DNA from: Pycnopodia helianthoides
Lineage: Eukaryota > Echinodermata > Asteroidea > Forcipulatida > Asteriidae
Assembly (NCBI GenBank): GCA_032158295.1
Contig: CM063253.1
Coordinates: 7,347,001-7,411,000, forward strand
Direction: 5' to 3'
Length of the DNA: 64,000 nt
Of this stretch, positions 22,429 to 33,545 are shown in pieces; within the stretch, counting starts at the first letter, position 1; the number at the start of each line of letters is the position of its first letter. The translations under genes and the position numbers were made by a program. Under the pieces are notes generated by a model. That model did not search any database, had not been told where the DNA came from, and saw nothing but the letters and a program-made list of their open reading frames with translations.

Positions 22429-22547
22429 CTCAATTTTATGGCTCTGCTTACCGCAGAATTCAGCGCTTACAGGCCATAGAATCACACGCTATACAGGGGA
22501 CTGCAAGCACAATAAGCTGTGGTAAGCAGAGCCATGACATTGGGCCC
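22429..22547. mobile_element. MITE family B copy
   Basis: CTCAATTTTATGGCTCTGCT at the left is inverted at the right (AGCAGAGCCATGACATTGGG). Confidence 0.75.
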
Positions 22548-22689
22548 TAGTCCTGCATAGTTCAACAAAACATCTAGATCTTGGTGTGACTACAATTCTA
22601 TTACTTTTACATACATAGAGTAGGATAAACTGGTCTCCTTCCCGATACAAAAAAGAAACTTCTACGAAAAATCTACTTGAATAGTGTGA

Positions 22690-23080
22690 GCATTAACCCT
22701 AACAGTCCCAAATCCTTCTACATCCAATCGCCAAATTGAAGGATTCAGAAGGGCTGGGGCAAGCGGACACGAACAGCACATGCTTAGTATCCCAGGGTCA
22801 GGCATACCAATCATATCCATGTCCAAACAAAATCTGGTGTTGAGTGACATCAGAGAAGAGGATATGGGAGGATTGAGGCTCAACACTAGTCTTGGTTCCA
22901 AGACGCTCCAGTTGTGTAGTCACGAAAACCTAACTGCTTGCCACCAGAGGGCGCCATCATCCCTGTAACCGCTGCTCCTGTGATATTAGTTCATAGGGTG
23001 ATAGCAGTTGCAGGAATGATAGAGCATTCTGGCAGTGACAAGGTTTTTTCAGGACTACATGTAACTGTGATCACACAACT
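22690..23080. repeat. Dispersed repeat with CTCF-like word
   Basis: Similar to 160-315 and to 59580-59760. Contains CCACCAGAGGGCGCC at 22941-22955, close to the bilaterian CTCF core consensus. Confidence 0.5.
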
Positions 23081-24428
23081 TAAATGTCTTGGAACCAAGA
23101 CTAACCCCACACTAGCCAAAACTGCATAGCCTGTAAGGGTTGTAACTCAATGAAAAAAAACTGTGCACTTTCGGTAGCCTTTTTCACATTTTGCCACCAG
23201 CCATTACCAAGTACATTTCACAGCATTTAGCTATGAATGGTAATGTTGGTCATACTTAAGCCAGAGTTTCTTTTTGAATATTCCCAAAGGCAAACCAATC
23301 CATGTGGATAATATAAAGTCTTCAATTTATTTCAATAAATTATTGACCCGGGCTTCTTTTTCCAAGTTAAAAAAAAACAAAAACAAAAAACGGCAGAAAC
23401 TTTCACAAATTTCCAGCAAAACGATAAAAAATATTGTATAATGCAACTATTGCCTGATAAACTAAGTGTCAAAGTTATCAGATTGTATTGAATCACGTCA
23501 TGTGTGATAAAAATTAAATCTTTACTAAATGCAAATTTCACCGACTCATTTAATCTCATTAATTCATTGATTTTTAGTTGTGCAGTAAGTGTACGCTAAC
23601 CTTTCAAAAACATGTACGCTCTCTACCTATTTCAAACTGGCTGCAACTGGCATGGGACACTGGGTACCAGACAGATCTCAGTAGTTTGACTAATGTCAAC
23701 ATTTGAGCACCCGACTCCACGAGGAGAAAGGTCACTGGTAACCCAACCATAGGGCAGTTCATAAAACCAAACGACACTGGTACTTGACTACTATAAAACT
23801 TATTTTTTATACACAGCGAGGCTTTTGAAACAATCTTACTTTTTTGTTGTCGGTGATCCAAGTGTCCCTCAACAAACTGCCGTGTATCATCAACTTGCAG
23901 GGGTCCAACCCTGAATAAAAGAAAGGGGAATTAAAAAAGAAGAAAAAATGTTGAAATGAGCATTTCATTTTTGTCGTCATTTTGATGTTTATAACACAAC
24001 AGTATGCTTTCGAACAGCATTTTAAGAATTTGTTCTTAACGATTGTTTTGTACCAAACACATATTAGTGTAGAAATGCAGAGAAGCAAACAAAAAATTAA
24101 ATAAATAAATTGAATAATTATTTTCTTGTTTAAATCGATGATACAAATGAAGTCGTAGAGTCGACAAAATGTACTGAGCCAATATGGACTTTTTAAAATT
24201 TAAAGTGTATACACATGAAGTTGTAGAATCGACAAAATTTATTGAGCCGATATGGAACTTTTTGTACCTTTAAAAGTGTATATACCAGAACACCAGTACT
24301 CCCAAACACTTAAAAAATCAAGGAAATACTAAAAAATCGACACATACATTTTGCACCTAGCCTAAACCTAGCACCCAAACCTGAATACCACGGGTAGCAC
24401 TGCAAGCCAGCCATTGCCGTTTTTCGTT

Positions 24429-24567
24429 TTATCGCGACCTGGAACGGTGACGGCTCCTCTTGGGGTTGTCCGACCTCTCTCTGGAGCGAGATCGTCGCCT
24501 CTTCTCTGGTGTCCGGCTGCGCCTCGACTCACTTTGCCTTCGGTACTTTCGATCACTGGAGCGTGAT
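24429..24567 (-). CDS. ZRANB2: ZRANB2 exon 8 with stop codon
   Basis: Encodes RSSDRKYRRQSESRRSRTPE and then KRRRSRSRERSD, ending RHRSRSR and TAA (24431-24429). The acceptor is AACTTAG. A minus-strand AATAAA lies about 190 nt downstream (24243-24238). Confidence 0.93.
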
Positions 24568-27500
24568 CTAAGTTTGAGGAGATAAAACGGTGATGGTGAA
24601 AGAAAAGTGATTTGTGTCTTACAATGAGAGGCATCAAAAATTTTTTCAAAAATGTTCAAAGCAGTGTGTTTCTTAACCCCCCCCCCCCCCCTCTTACTTT
24701 CCGTTAGATTTGCCAAAAAGCTGACAAAACTATTCGGAACCATTCAACTGCAAGGGTTGTGCAAGGTAGAACTGTTCACAGAATTATTTGTTTTTGATGC
24801 ATTCACCACATGATATCATATTGCAGGCTGGCATAGGGCATCTATCATTCAAAACCACAGTGGATGATATTGAATGGTCAGACAGAGGGAAGGTTACTTT
24901 CTCACATTGTATGTTCCTTTGCAGGAAAGCTGTAAAGAATTTATATCATGCTGTCAGGAGAAACACCTACCACCCAGTCATCAGTTTTGAATTACTTAAA
25001 AGAAAATCAGCCGATTGCTGACCTTCTGAGCAATGGTTTTTGAGGCATTGCATGGTGAGGTATCAATGTATATTTGGTTTGCGGTAACACCATGTGTATA
25101 ATTATCTACTTTGCTGTGTAGATTTTGTTCTTTAGAGAACTTGTCTTGCTATTTGTTCTACTACCGCGACGTAGATTTTTCGGAATTTGGAAGACTTCTC
25201 AGTTCTGAAAAAACAGTCCTGCTTACTACTACCTGGGCGGGAGGTAGGAAACCGGCCTGTACTACATTAGGTTCGCAGATCGGGGGGATTTCTTGTAATT
25301 AACTGCACTGCCGCGGAGTGAGTTCCTTTTGGTCTAAACGTTTCGTCTAGCTTGCTCTAGTCATCGACAGGAGACTGAAGACTGTGAGACATGAAGAACT
25401 TCTGAGCATTGTTATTTAACGCAATGGATTTGATTTCTACGCAGTGCAGCAGAGTGGCATTTCCACACCCTTGGCAGGGCTCCACCGTTTACCTGGACCT
25501 AGACCCGCTGAAGCTGCTGGAACCACTGAAGGACCTGGAGCCAGACGACTTAGATGAACGGGAGCTGGACGAGGAGGAGGAGGAGCCGGAGCTACCAGAC
25601 CGGGATCGAGAGCGGGACCTTGAGGCCTTGTCTTTGCCACTCGTCTTCTCTGTGTCTTCAGCCGAGGGTTTGGAGGTTGGGATGTCGTCATCTCCATCCA
25701 GATCATACTTGGACAAGTCTTCATCATCATCATCATCATCCTCCTCCTAGAAAAGAAGAAGGCAAAAAAAGACATGAATAATCACCAGCGTGACCTAATG
25801 CGACCTTTAGTTAAACATAAAACGGTTTCGCTTACCTCAAAGGTTACCTACAAAAATGCAACACCATCTATACTGCTTGTGACCGAGTACCCCCTTCGAT
25901 GTTTTCTATTTTTTTACTTTCAAGTCTTCACCATTCAACAAATAAACTTGCCAACAAATAAGAAATAAGGTAGTGTGGACGATATTGAATGGTCAGACAG
26001 TAGGAGGGTTGACTGTGTACTGTGCAGATGTATTCATCACATGATATCATATTGCAGGCTGGCACAACAGTGCTTCTACCATTCAATACCACAGTGGACG
26101 GTCAGACAGTACCAGGGATGACCGAGTAGAAAGTAGATGCACATCACAATATCGTATTGCAGTTTGGAATATTGCAGGCTGGCATAGTGTGTCTGTCATT
26201 CTCAACCAGTTAGATTACATTGAATTGTCAGATGGTGGAACGAATAAGTAGAACGAATAAGTAGACCATTTCAAGCCTTCAGGATCTAAAAAGACACAAC
26301 AAGTCAACACAACACAAAAAGAAACCCATCATCTTTCTGTAAACAAATAAATAATAACATAACTTACATCTGATTCAAGTTTATACGCATCTAAGTCCCA
26401 ATCATCCCCACTGTCCTCCTCTTCTTCTTCTTCTTCTTCTTCTGCTCTTATATCTTTTTTAACCTCTGGTTTTGGAGGAAGACTCCCTCTGAACTTTTTC
26501 TTCTTTCTGCCAAACTAAAATGAAAATCAGAAAAAGCACAATGATGATCAACTCCACATAAAAGACACACTAGAAGTTGCAAATAACTTCTCATCAAATT
26601 AACCAAGGCCAATTTTCAATATTGCTTAACAATTTTCTGCTTAGCAAAAATGAGCAGGATACCAGTCATAAATTGCACATGTGACAAGGTATTTAGGTTG
26701 GTAACCTTATTCTTGTAAGCATAATTTTGTTGTGCTTAGCTACTTTTGGGGCTTAAAGGCCCTGTACACTATTGGTAAGATCGAAAAACACAATGTTCAC
26801 AGATTCACACATAACTTACATGATTTAAAGTAAGTAATGGTAGAAAGGGTTCCCTAAAATATTTCTGCCTAAAATGCTATCGTTTCTGAGAAACGAGTAA
26901 AACAATAGTAATTATCGCGCGCGATAATTTGAAAAAACAGAAAACACATAAGATCTCTTTTCACTATTTTCTCGTGACCTCGATGACCAATTGAGCTCAA
27001 ACTTTCACAGGTTTGTTTGTTCATGCATACGTTTAATCACACAAAATGTGGACACTGATTTTGAGCTGTTACCAAAAGTGTACAATACCTTTAAGCAGCT
27101 CTATGAAATTGGGCCCAGATGATGAAGGGAACCTCTGAAGAGGAAAATGGACATTTTGTACAGGGACATTTCAAAGGGCACCAAGGCAACCACCAAGGGG
27201 CATCGAGGCAATTTCAATACATTTTCCGATTTTTTCCCATGTTAACATAGAACCTCCAATTCTAACACAAGACCATGTATTTCTGTTTCTTAGTTTTTGT
27301 TCCTGACATTTTTCTTGAAAAAAAACGGGGCAAAAACTCAACAAGATTAGCAATGTGTCGGCGTATGGTGATGATTATACAGAAACTAATGGTCTCTAAA
27401 GAGTGTTACATACTGCAAAGTTTGTTTTTGATATTTTGTTGATTGCTTTTGACAAAAGTATGCTGCTAAAACAAACCCCGCCCAAGCTGTCTCAGGCAAC

Positions 27501-30192
27501 CAAGTGCTTTAAATAGCATGCATGATTTTTTAAAGACGTACATCATCGAACTCGCCATCGGATTCTTCATTGTCTGACTTATACTCCACTCCTTGTCTCT
27601 CATTGTAGCCGCCTCCATACCCTAAGGAAAGGGAAGAAACCACAGATCACAGCTTTTTAAAAACAACAATCTTTATCTCAAATTGGTACATTTTGGGGGC
27701 GCCGTTAGACCGCCAAATTGAGTTTTGTGACTCATTTTCCTTTAGATAGAGTCCTCTTGAAAGTTGGGGGAAAAGTTACAGGTTGCTAACAACAAGAGAA
27801 CACTTGGAACTCTTCCAGCCCTGGTTTGGACTTTGATTTTTTACCTGTTCGCGCTTCCTGTTTGCCAAACTTTGGCGTCTTACAAAGGTTGCAGTCGGAT
27901 CGTCGAGCCCAGTTGACGTTACCGCAGCTGTGAACAGCAATAAAATAACAAGACTGAAGTGTTAAGAATTTGAGGCTTAGCATGGTCTACATAGATGCTA
28001 CTCTAATCTTGACCTCTTTGGGAAGAGGTGGTGGCTTTGAAAAGAGTTTGACGCTTTATCCTCAATGATTGATGTTTGAAGCTTTGCACGGTGTGGAAAA
28101 TAACAAGTAACTATAACTAGTAAACTTGCAGTGTACAACCATGTGGAAATCCCTTTTGGGAGGAGTGTTGGCTCTGAAAAGATGGTTAAACAAAAATTGA
28201 GGAAGTGTTTACGTTTTGCACTGCCAGTCGTCTGCACTGAAGAGACCTTTGCTCTTTTCTGCCAGCTGTTTGCCGATGGCAGTGCCTCCGGCTTTGATTG
28301 TAGTGTGACTCTTCTCTGCAAATATGAAAATGAAAGGAATACAACAATTTGAATAGATCTCATGTATCATATTTTAGGGGTATCCCCTTTTCAGTCTTAA
28401 AGGTATCATACAGGATTGGTCGAGATGAAAATCATTATTGTTTAACTTTACTAGAACCATTTTTTCTGTGAAATATTTCCCTCTGAAATGAAGTCATATT
28501 TGAAAAAACTGTATCTGCAAACCTTAAAAGATGCAACAGGTCATTACGACCAAAATCAAAGGACAATTCTGAAAATTGTGTGCATGTTTTTTTCACCTTT
28601 TTCTCCTGACTCGCACAAGGGATTAAGCCCAAAGTTAAATCTTCAGAGCGATAAAAATAGACAGCTTGTAAAATCAGCCTCCGAGTCTGAACACGTGTGC
28701 TGTTGTGTGTTTCACCAACAGTGTATTTTGTAAACAAAATATAAACATAACGAGAAGGTTAAGTTCCGTTACACTAAGGAGGTTTAAAAATACTCACCTG
28801 CCCCACAGCGATTACACTGATGCCTGCGAGAGAAGTTTACATTTCCACATCTGGGGAAAGAAATCGAGAGTGTAACTATTTCATCAGACAACACAATTTT
28901 TAAGTCATTATCACTGAATCTGATTAGATAAGATTGGTAGACTGGTTAGATTGCAAAATTATTTTAACAGTTGTCTTCGGTCCATTTAAATCGCCACGTT
29001 ATCATGATTGCTTGTGGAAAGTTGTTGAAAATAATGATTTAAGCACTCAATCTGCAGATTGGGGGATTGAGCTGTCTGTCTACCCGCATCTAGTCTGCAG
29101 ATTGGGCAAAAATTGTTCGCAACCTGCAGATTTCTGCATACCCTAAAATATTGCACTGCAGACTTTTTGGTCAGCTTCCGGGAGCCGGGTTAATGTAGAT
29201 AGGTACGGTGTAATTTTGCATAATTTATTATATTTTTATCTAGCGAAAACTAGATCCTACTCCTAATAATATTAAGTTAGTCTTACAAAATACAATTATT
29301 AAACTATGTGTGGCAATGAGCGAGGAAGGGTCAATGATTTATATAGCGAACTTAATCTAGACAGACACACCCACCTGACCGAAGTCTTAAACTTTTTTCG
29401 CTCAGCAATCCAAGACCTGGGCCCAATAGACCCTTCCCATGAAATATGTAAACTACATTCACGCATGCGTACAGATGCTACTGGTTGGCAAACGCCATAG
29501 AGTTGTGCACAAGGCAGACGCACAAACGCGTGTGCGCCACGCCACCATCAGTCCCATGCAAAAAGGCGCGGTGTTTACTCATTTTGCCAACCAGTAGGGA
29601 AAGTGCACACGCGCGATGTCCAATTTGCATATTTCATGGGAAGGGTCTATTTCAATTGGTCTTCCTACTGACGTAATCAAAGAATCAGAACAGGTCAGAA
29701 GCAGGGAAATCTTCGTCAAGCGTGGGAATTTTTGCTAGAGTAGACTAGTAGTAGTACGCGATCGAGCGTACTTAACTTTACTAATACTAGGCATTATTCA
29801 CTTAGACAGCTAGCCCCAGAAATTCGGCACTTGCACAGTAAGCGGAGAATGGTGATTGCAAGCACAGAATTCGGCGGTTAGCAGAGCGATGAAATTGGGC
29901 CCAGATCCCAATTGCAATTAATAATGCCAAGGCAAATGGCAATGCCAATGCACAGCAATTGCACTTGCAGTTGCACTGCAGTTCAAAACAGAGTAAAATG
30001 AAAGGGTCCATTCTCTACAGTGCATACTGCTCAAAGAGGGACCCTCTGCCCTACTTTTAGGTCTCATCTAATGCCACACAATCCCTGCACATCTCTCCAA
30101 TTATTTACGGAAACTTGAGGAAACTCCTTGACAACTTACTTCGGATCGCCACACACCCAGTCCCCATCGTTCGTCGAATGCTTTCGCGACAT
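24429..30192 (-). CDS. ZRANB2: ZRANB2: RanBP2-type zinc-finger, SR-like splicing factor, complete, eight exons
   Basis: Exons 30192-30140, 28850-28798, 28315-28213, 27927-27845, 27621-27542, 26514-26368, 25746-25493 and 24567-24429 join in phase into 303 residues (human about 330). Finger 1 has W12, C14, C19, C30, C33 and the RR pair 26-27. Finger 2 has W66, C68, C71, C82, C85, W76 and RR 78-79. Between them lie the conserved KAGGTAIGKQLAEKSKGLFS and DDWQC. An acidic region (Glu run at about 149-156, Asp run 176-181) is followed by an Arg/Ser-rich C-terminus. Known: the two fingers of this family bind single-stranded RNA with AGGUAA (5' splice-site-like), and the protein acts in nuclear splicing. 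The gene probably shares a divergent promoter with the exon ending at 30519. Confidence 0.96.
24800..26260. repeat. Diverged duplicates flanking ZRANB2 exon 7
   Basis: CATGATATCATATTGCAGGC and GATATTGAATGGTCAGACAG recur at about 24809-24885, 25980-26060 and (degenerate) 26080-26240, in the introns either side of exon 7. Confidence 0.6.
25493..25746 (-). CDS. ZRANB2: ZRANB2 exon 7 (Asp run and RS-rich)
   Basis: Starts with a GAT run (six Asp), then EDLSKYDLDGDDD, and ends in Ser/Arg repeats. Low-complexity codons leave other frames open on both strands. Donor CAG|GTAAAC contains AGGTAA. Confidence 0.93.
26368..26514 (-). CDS. ZRANB2: ZRANB2 exon 6 (acidic)
   Basis: Exactly 49 codons: FGRKKKKFRGSLPPKPEVKK, a run of Glu, then DDWDLDAYKLESD. 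Phase 0 both sides, so skipping it would keep the frame. Confidence 0.93.
26608..27117. mobile_element. MITE family A copy interrupted by a TTAA MITE
   Basis: The outer element has the usual CAATATTGCTTAAC...GTGCTTAGC interior and ends GCAGCTCTATGAAATTGGGC. It is split at its GCTTAAGC terminus by the element at 26757-27090. In ZRANB2 intron 5. Confidence 0.75.
26757..27090. mobile_element. TTAA MITE, subfamily C2, nested
   Basis: Flanked by TTAA at 26753-26756 and 27091-27094. Ends AGGCCCTGTACACTATTGG and CCAAAAGTGTACAATACCT are inverted. The centre has the palindrome ATTATCGCGCGCGATAAT. Confidence 0.85.
27542..27621 (-). CDS. ZRANB2: ZRANB2 exon 5
   Basis: Encodes YGGGYNERQGVEYKSDNEES and DGEFDD, matching the family's segment after the second finger. 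Donor GAT|GTACGT. Confidence 0.93.
27845..27927 (-). CDS. ZRANB2: ZRANB2 exon 4 (zinc finger 2)
   Basis: Encodes CGNVNWARRSDCNLCKTPKF and then GKQEARTG. The donor CAG|GTAAAA itself contains AGGTAA. Confidence 0.95.
28016..28185 (-). repeat. Two pieces of the hairpin repeat with histone-like stem-loop half
   Basis: 28104-28185 matches 8275-8357. A second shorter piece at about 28025-28052 repeats the GGTGGCTTTGAAAAGAG part. In ZRANB2 intron 3. Confidence 0.65.
28213..28315 (-). CDS. ZRANB2: ZRANB2 exon 3 (linker)
   Basis: Encodes EKSHTTIKAGGTAIGKQLAE and then KSKGLFSADDWQCKT. Acceptor TTTGCAG, donor AC|GTAAAC. Confidence 0.95.
28396..28735. mobile_element. Degenerate TTAA MITE (C2-like)
   Basis: Starts TTAAAGGTATCATACAGG with an interior resembling the C2 family (CTCCTGACTCGCACAAGG). 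Right end not clear. Confidence 0.4.
28798..28850 (-). CDS. ZRANB2: ZRANB2 exon 2 (rest of zinc finger 1)
   Basis: Encodes CGNVNFSRRHQCNRCGA. Acceptor TTCCCCAG, donor CAG|GTGAGT. Confidence 0.95.
29427..29651. mobile_element. MITE family D, best-preserved copy
   Basis: Ends TAGACCCTTCCCATGAAATA and TATTTCATGGGAAGGGTCTA are perfectly inverted. It lies in ZRANB2 intron 1; related copies are at 9945-10169, 50197-50385 and 60893-60945. Confidence 0.85.
29812..29903. mobile_element. MITE family B fragment
   Basis: Right end AGCAGAGCGATGAAATTGGG with internal AATTCGGC words, in ZRANB2 intron 1. Confidence 0.55.
30140..30192 (-). CDS. ZRANB2: ZRANB2 exon 1
   Basis: Encodes MSRKHSTNDGDWVCGDP with the ATG at 30192-30190 and donor AA|GTAAGT, phase 2. 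DGDW is the family's N-terminal signature. Confidence 0.94.
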
Positions 30193-30519
30193 CTTGAAAA
30201 TAATTGGCTGGCACCCGTCCAGATCTCGCCCTTACTTATGCATTGCTGGGACAGAGCGAACTTTAAAGTGTGACGATCACCAGCGTAATTTCCAGACCAT
30301 TTTGATGCTGCCACATGAGGGCGCGATTTCTACTACCATAAATTGTTTTTGTTTGTAATGTGTCATCCTCCGGCCCCCCCCCCCTGTCCCGTTTCTGAAA
30401 AGTCTCAGCACGCTATCGATCGTCCGTGGAACAAACATCTCTGCTGTCTGCTGCTAGTAGCACTAACTAGTGCATAGCATATCACTCAGTGTGGTGGAAG
30501 ACTGAAAATACAGTTAGAG
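30193..30519. promoter_or_regulatory. Candidate bidirectional promoter and first exons
   Basis: ZRANB2 starts leftward at 30192. A plus-strand exon appears to end at CAGTTAGAG|GTAAGT (30519|30520), with an initiator-like TCACTCAGT at 30482-30490. A CTCF-like word CCACATGAGGGCGCG lies at 30311-30325 and a poly-C tract at about 30375-30385. No TATA box is evident. Start sites are inferred, not seen. Confidence 0.5.
30420..30519 (+). other. Candidate noncoding first exon, divergent from ZRANB2
   Basis: The only firm element is the strong donor GAG|GTAAGT at 30519|30520. The left boundary is a guess and there is no long open frame. It would pair naturally with the internal exon at 39310-39683. 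Confidence 0.4.
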
Positions 30520-31392
30520 GTAAGTCCTTAGAATTTCACAAAATTTATGTTTAACTTTTTGTTCAGTATGTGTAAGTTTAAAAAAAAAACATCTCTTTGT
30601 ATTTATGTTTGGTTAGGGTAATTTTGTTTTTAAATTGAGTTTAGTCTTCAGTGGTTTTTCGACGGTTTCTTAATGCATAAAACTGTGTGAGTGGCTGGGA
30701 TTTTTTCGTTGGCGATGCTGGCCGTGCTGGTCGGCCGTCTGCTGTTGTGAACGCTCGGCCGACGTGTGCTGTCGCCGTACGTGCACGGTACACGTATAGC
30801 TCGAGTTTAGTTACAATCTAGTACTAGTACGAGCGGGTTAGCTGACCATGGGGGTGGAATAATCAGACTCGTTTAAATTAAGAAATTCACATTGTTTACC
30901 GACTTGTCGTCTTCAATATGTTTCGCATATAGCATTAGAATCACTATTTTTATTATACTTTGTTGGGTTGTTAGTTCTGAGTTTGCTGAAACAGTCAGAA
31001 TCGAAATGTTCTTCACCTGTGACTGTGTAAAACTGTAATTTCCTACCACTAACATCATACTACGACTCGAGTCAAATCGTATTCCAACCAAATCCATCCA
31101 ACTCCAACCACCCGTGCACATTAATTTCTCAAGAAAAAACATGCCCTAACCAAGTAATTTTGATTCCCTTTGAAGTTCTAACAAGAAATTCCTGTGTAAT
31201 TGAAAAGAATCTTGTTCCCGTAAATTAGTTTTATGTTGAATGTTTACTATCCAAGTCGACACTTGTATTTGTATTGGGAAACAAAATAGGCCTACGTACT
31301 TGTTTCATGAACATTTTTATAGGCCTACATACTTCTGTTTTCTTTCAAAACTTTAAATACTACTACTATATCATTATGTAAAACATTTGCAG

Positions 31393-31466
31393 ACGAGTTG
31401 GTCCAAGTACAAGTTGGAATATGAGTTGGTTGGAGTATGAGTTGGTTGGAGTACGAGTTGGCATTG
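31393..31466 (+). repeat. Short tandem repeat, ~18-bp unit
   Basis: About four imperfect units of GAGTTGGTTGGAGTATGA. Confidence 0.75.
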
Positions 31467-31964
31467 GTACGAATTTACCAAAATTAGCACAAGTTCACCC
31501 GGTTTCTAATTACCACAGTGCATGATAGTCCGATTCTGGCAGTTTCAATAAACACAGTAAGGAAAAAAACTGCTTGCCAACTTTTAGGGTCTTTACAAAT
31601 TTTTAACAAAAAATCATATATTTTTTAAATGTTATTTATTGTCTTCTGAACAATGAATGTTTATCAAATTAGTTTCTATTCTAAACTCTTCATGAAATGA
31701 AAACTACATGTACTATCAGAAGTTTTTAATCCATTCATCTTTAGAAGTTACAACATCAAAAAAGTATAAATAACTTTGAGCTGAATTCTACCAGGACACA
31801 AAGAGCCAGTAAAGAAAAAATATTGTTCAGAAATTGTTTTAATTTTGTATTTATTTGTTGTTTGCTTTGGCTAGTTGTATACAATTAAAATTGTGCAAAT
31901 AACATTGTTGACATTCAGTTGTATCTAGAGTTCCCCAAGTTAAAATTTTGTTTTAAACTGTGAG

Positions 31965-32056
31965 TTAGGCCAAGTAGAAAAAAAAACCACCCTCAAGTTT
32001 TTATTGCCATTAATTTTTAGAGTGATTACCAATCGTATACCTTCCCTTTAAAGACC
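31965..32056. mobile_element. TTAA MITE C1 fragment (one end)
   Basis: TTTTTATTGCCATTAATTTT leads to ATCGTATACCTTCCCTTTAA, the right end of C1 elements. Confidence 0.6.
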
Positions 32057-32505
32057 CTCATTCTCTTCTTTTTGAAAAAAAAATACCCAGATTGATCAAC
32101 TGGTGCATTTTACTTGGCCTTATTTCACAACGGTGAGAGAAACTTGTTGACAGAAACCCTACACAAGAATAACCCTACTTCACTTCAGGACTTCTTACTC
32201 AACTTTGATCACAATGCAAACTCCTCATGTCAAAGGACTTTTTAGTCAATCCATGGAGATAATCCCTACTGTTCCACATGGTGGGAAATGTTGTCTGACA
32301 AAACTTGTGGGTGTCTGGGCAGGGCCACTTTGTTGTACCCCGATTAGGCATCCACTCATATCATGGCCTGTTGGAGGTTATGAATGTTGATGGACCAGAG
32401 GGGCCAATTGAGTCTTCAGTCATTATGAGCTAATAATGGTTCGGTCAGCACAAGGTTATTTCGGCCTACAGTGAGGCTTTGGTAGGTATCGTATCGAGTA
32501 TTTAA

Positions 32506-32870
32506 AGGTTGTGTACAACATTGGCAAGATTGAAATGTACATTTTCAGTGTAAAAATTGTCAAGATGGAAAACTTCCCTTGAAATATTTTTGTTTGAAAT
32601 GCTATACATAAAGAGTAGTTTTTGAGAAGTTAGTTTTAATGGTCACGTTAGTTTTGATCTCGCAAGTCCAAAACCCGATGTTTAAAACTAAAAACATAAA
32701 GTTGTTGTTGTTTTTTTGGGGGGGAGGGGTCACTATTTTCTTGTGACTCGAATGACTGATTGTGCTTAAACTTTCACAGGTTTGTTCTTTCATGGATATG
32801 TTGGGTCACATAAAGTGCAGATACATATAATGTACGTGATCTTTGACAATTACCAATATTGTCCACGTGC
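32506..32870. mobile_element. TTAA MITE, subfamily C2
   Basis: Flanked by TTAA at 32502-32505 and 32871-32874. Starts AGGTTGTGTACAACATTGG and ends CCAATATTGTCCACGTGC. Confidence 0.8.
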
Positions 32871-33148
32871 TTAAAGGCATAGGCCTTATTTGTTCAGATA
32901 CATGCAGCAAAGTTTCAGGAAATTGATGTTCAAACGAAAATGGACACTGTTTCTATTATAAACATCACGTGCATTGTAATTTTTAACGTTTGAAATTGTA
33001 CGCAGGGCATCTGTCCGATATTCATTAAATCGAAACTTTGAAGACAAATCTGGCTTTTTCAGTTTTTTTTACTAAGAGGGTGTGTCCACATTTCCTTCCT
33101 CTTAATCGCCATTTCTCCAGAAAGGTACTAAACATTCCTTTAGTTTAA

Positions 33149-33545
33149 AGGGAAGGTATACTATTGGTAATCACTCCAAAAATGTATGGCAATAAAAACT
33201 GACTTGGCTAGAAGTACAGCAACTTTCGATAGTATAAAGCATTTTGAGAAATATTTCAACTCAAAATAATGTGGGTATGGAAAAGGTCGTCAGTTTTTAT
33301 CCCCCAAAGTTTGAATCTGAGAAACGTTTCTGTCAGAAACGTTTCTCAGATTGTGTATTCCTATTACTTAGGGATTATTCTTCATGCGTGGACATAACTG
33401 CTCCAGATTTTTGGCGATATCTCAAAAACGGTACCACCTTTTGAAATGATATTTTCACAGGTTAGTTTTATCGTACATATATCTACATTTATATATCTAG
33501 GATTAAAACAATTGACGGTTCCAAAAACCAAAGGTATACTTTGCC
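33149..33545. mobile_element. TTAA MITE, subfamily C1, full length
   Basis: Flanked by TTAA (33145-33148, 33546-33549), 397 bp. A perfect 19-bp inverted repeat lies in the middle (33314-33332 and 33334-33352). Confidence 0.85.

Larger units (their letters stand above)
14545..24428. other. Convergent intergenic region, repeat-filled
   Basis: This region lies between the 3' ends of ACP5 and ZRANB2. No spliced or single-exon gene could be recognised. It holds MITEs, tRNA-like SINE pieces, a 42-bp minisatellite and AT-rich unique DNA (notably 19.5-20.9 and 23.1-24.4 kb, where nothing is assigned). Confidence 0.55.

Noticed and set aside
22662..22901. 79-codon minus ORF as a gene or displaced FGGY exon
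   Set aside because: It overlaps a dispersed repeat also present at 160-315 and shows no similarity to FGGY motifs.
25409..25781. Plus-strand and shifted-frame ORFs of up to 113 codons
   Set aside because: Antisense and shifted readings of the low-complexity RS/Asp-coding exon 7 of ZRANB2.
32205..32390. Plus-strand 61-codon ORF as a coding exon
   Set aside because: No splice signals in phase and no family similarity. Length is within chance expectation.
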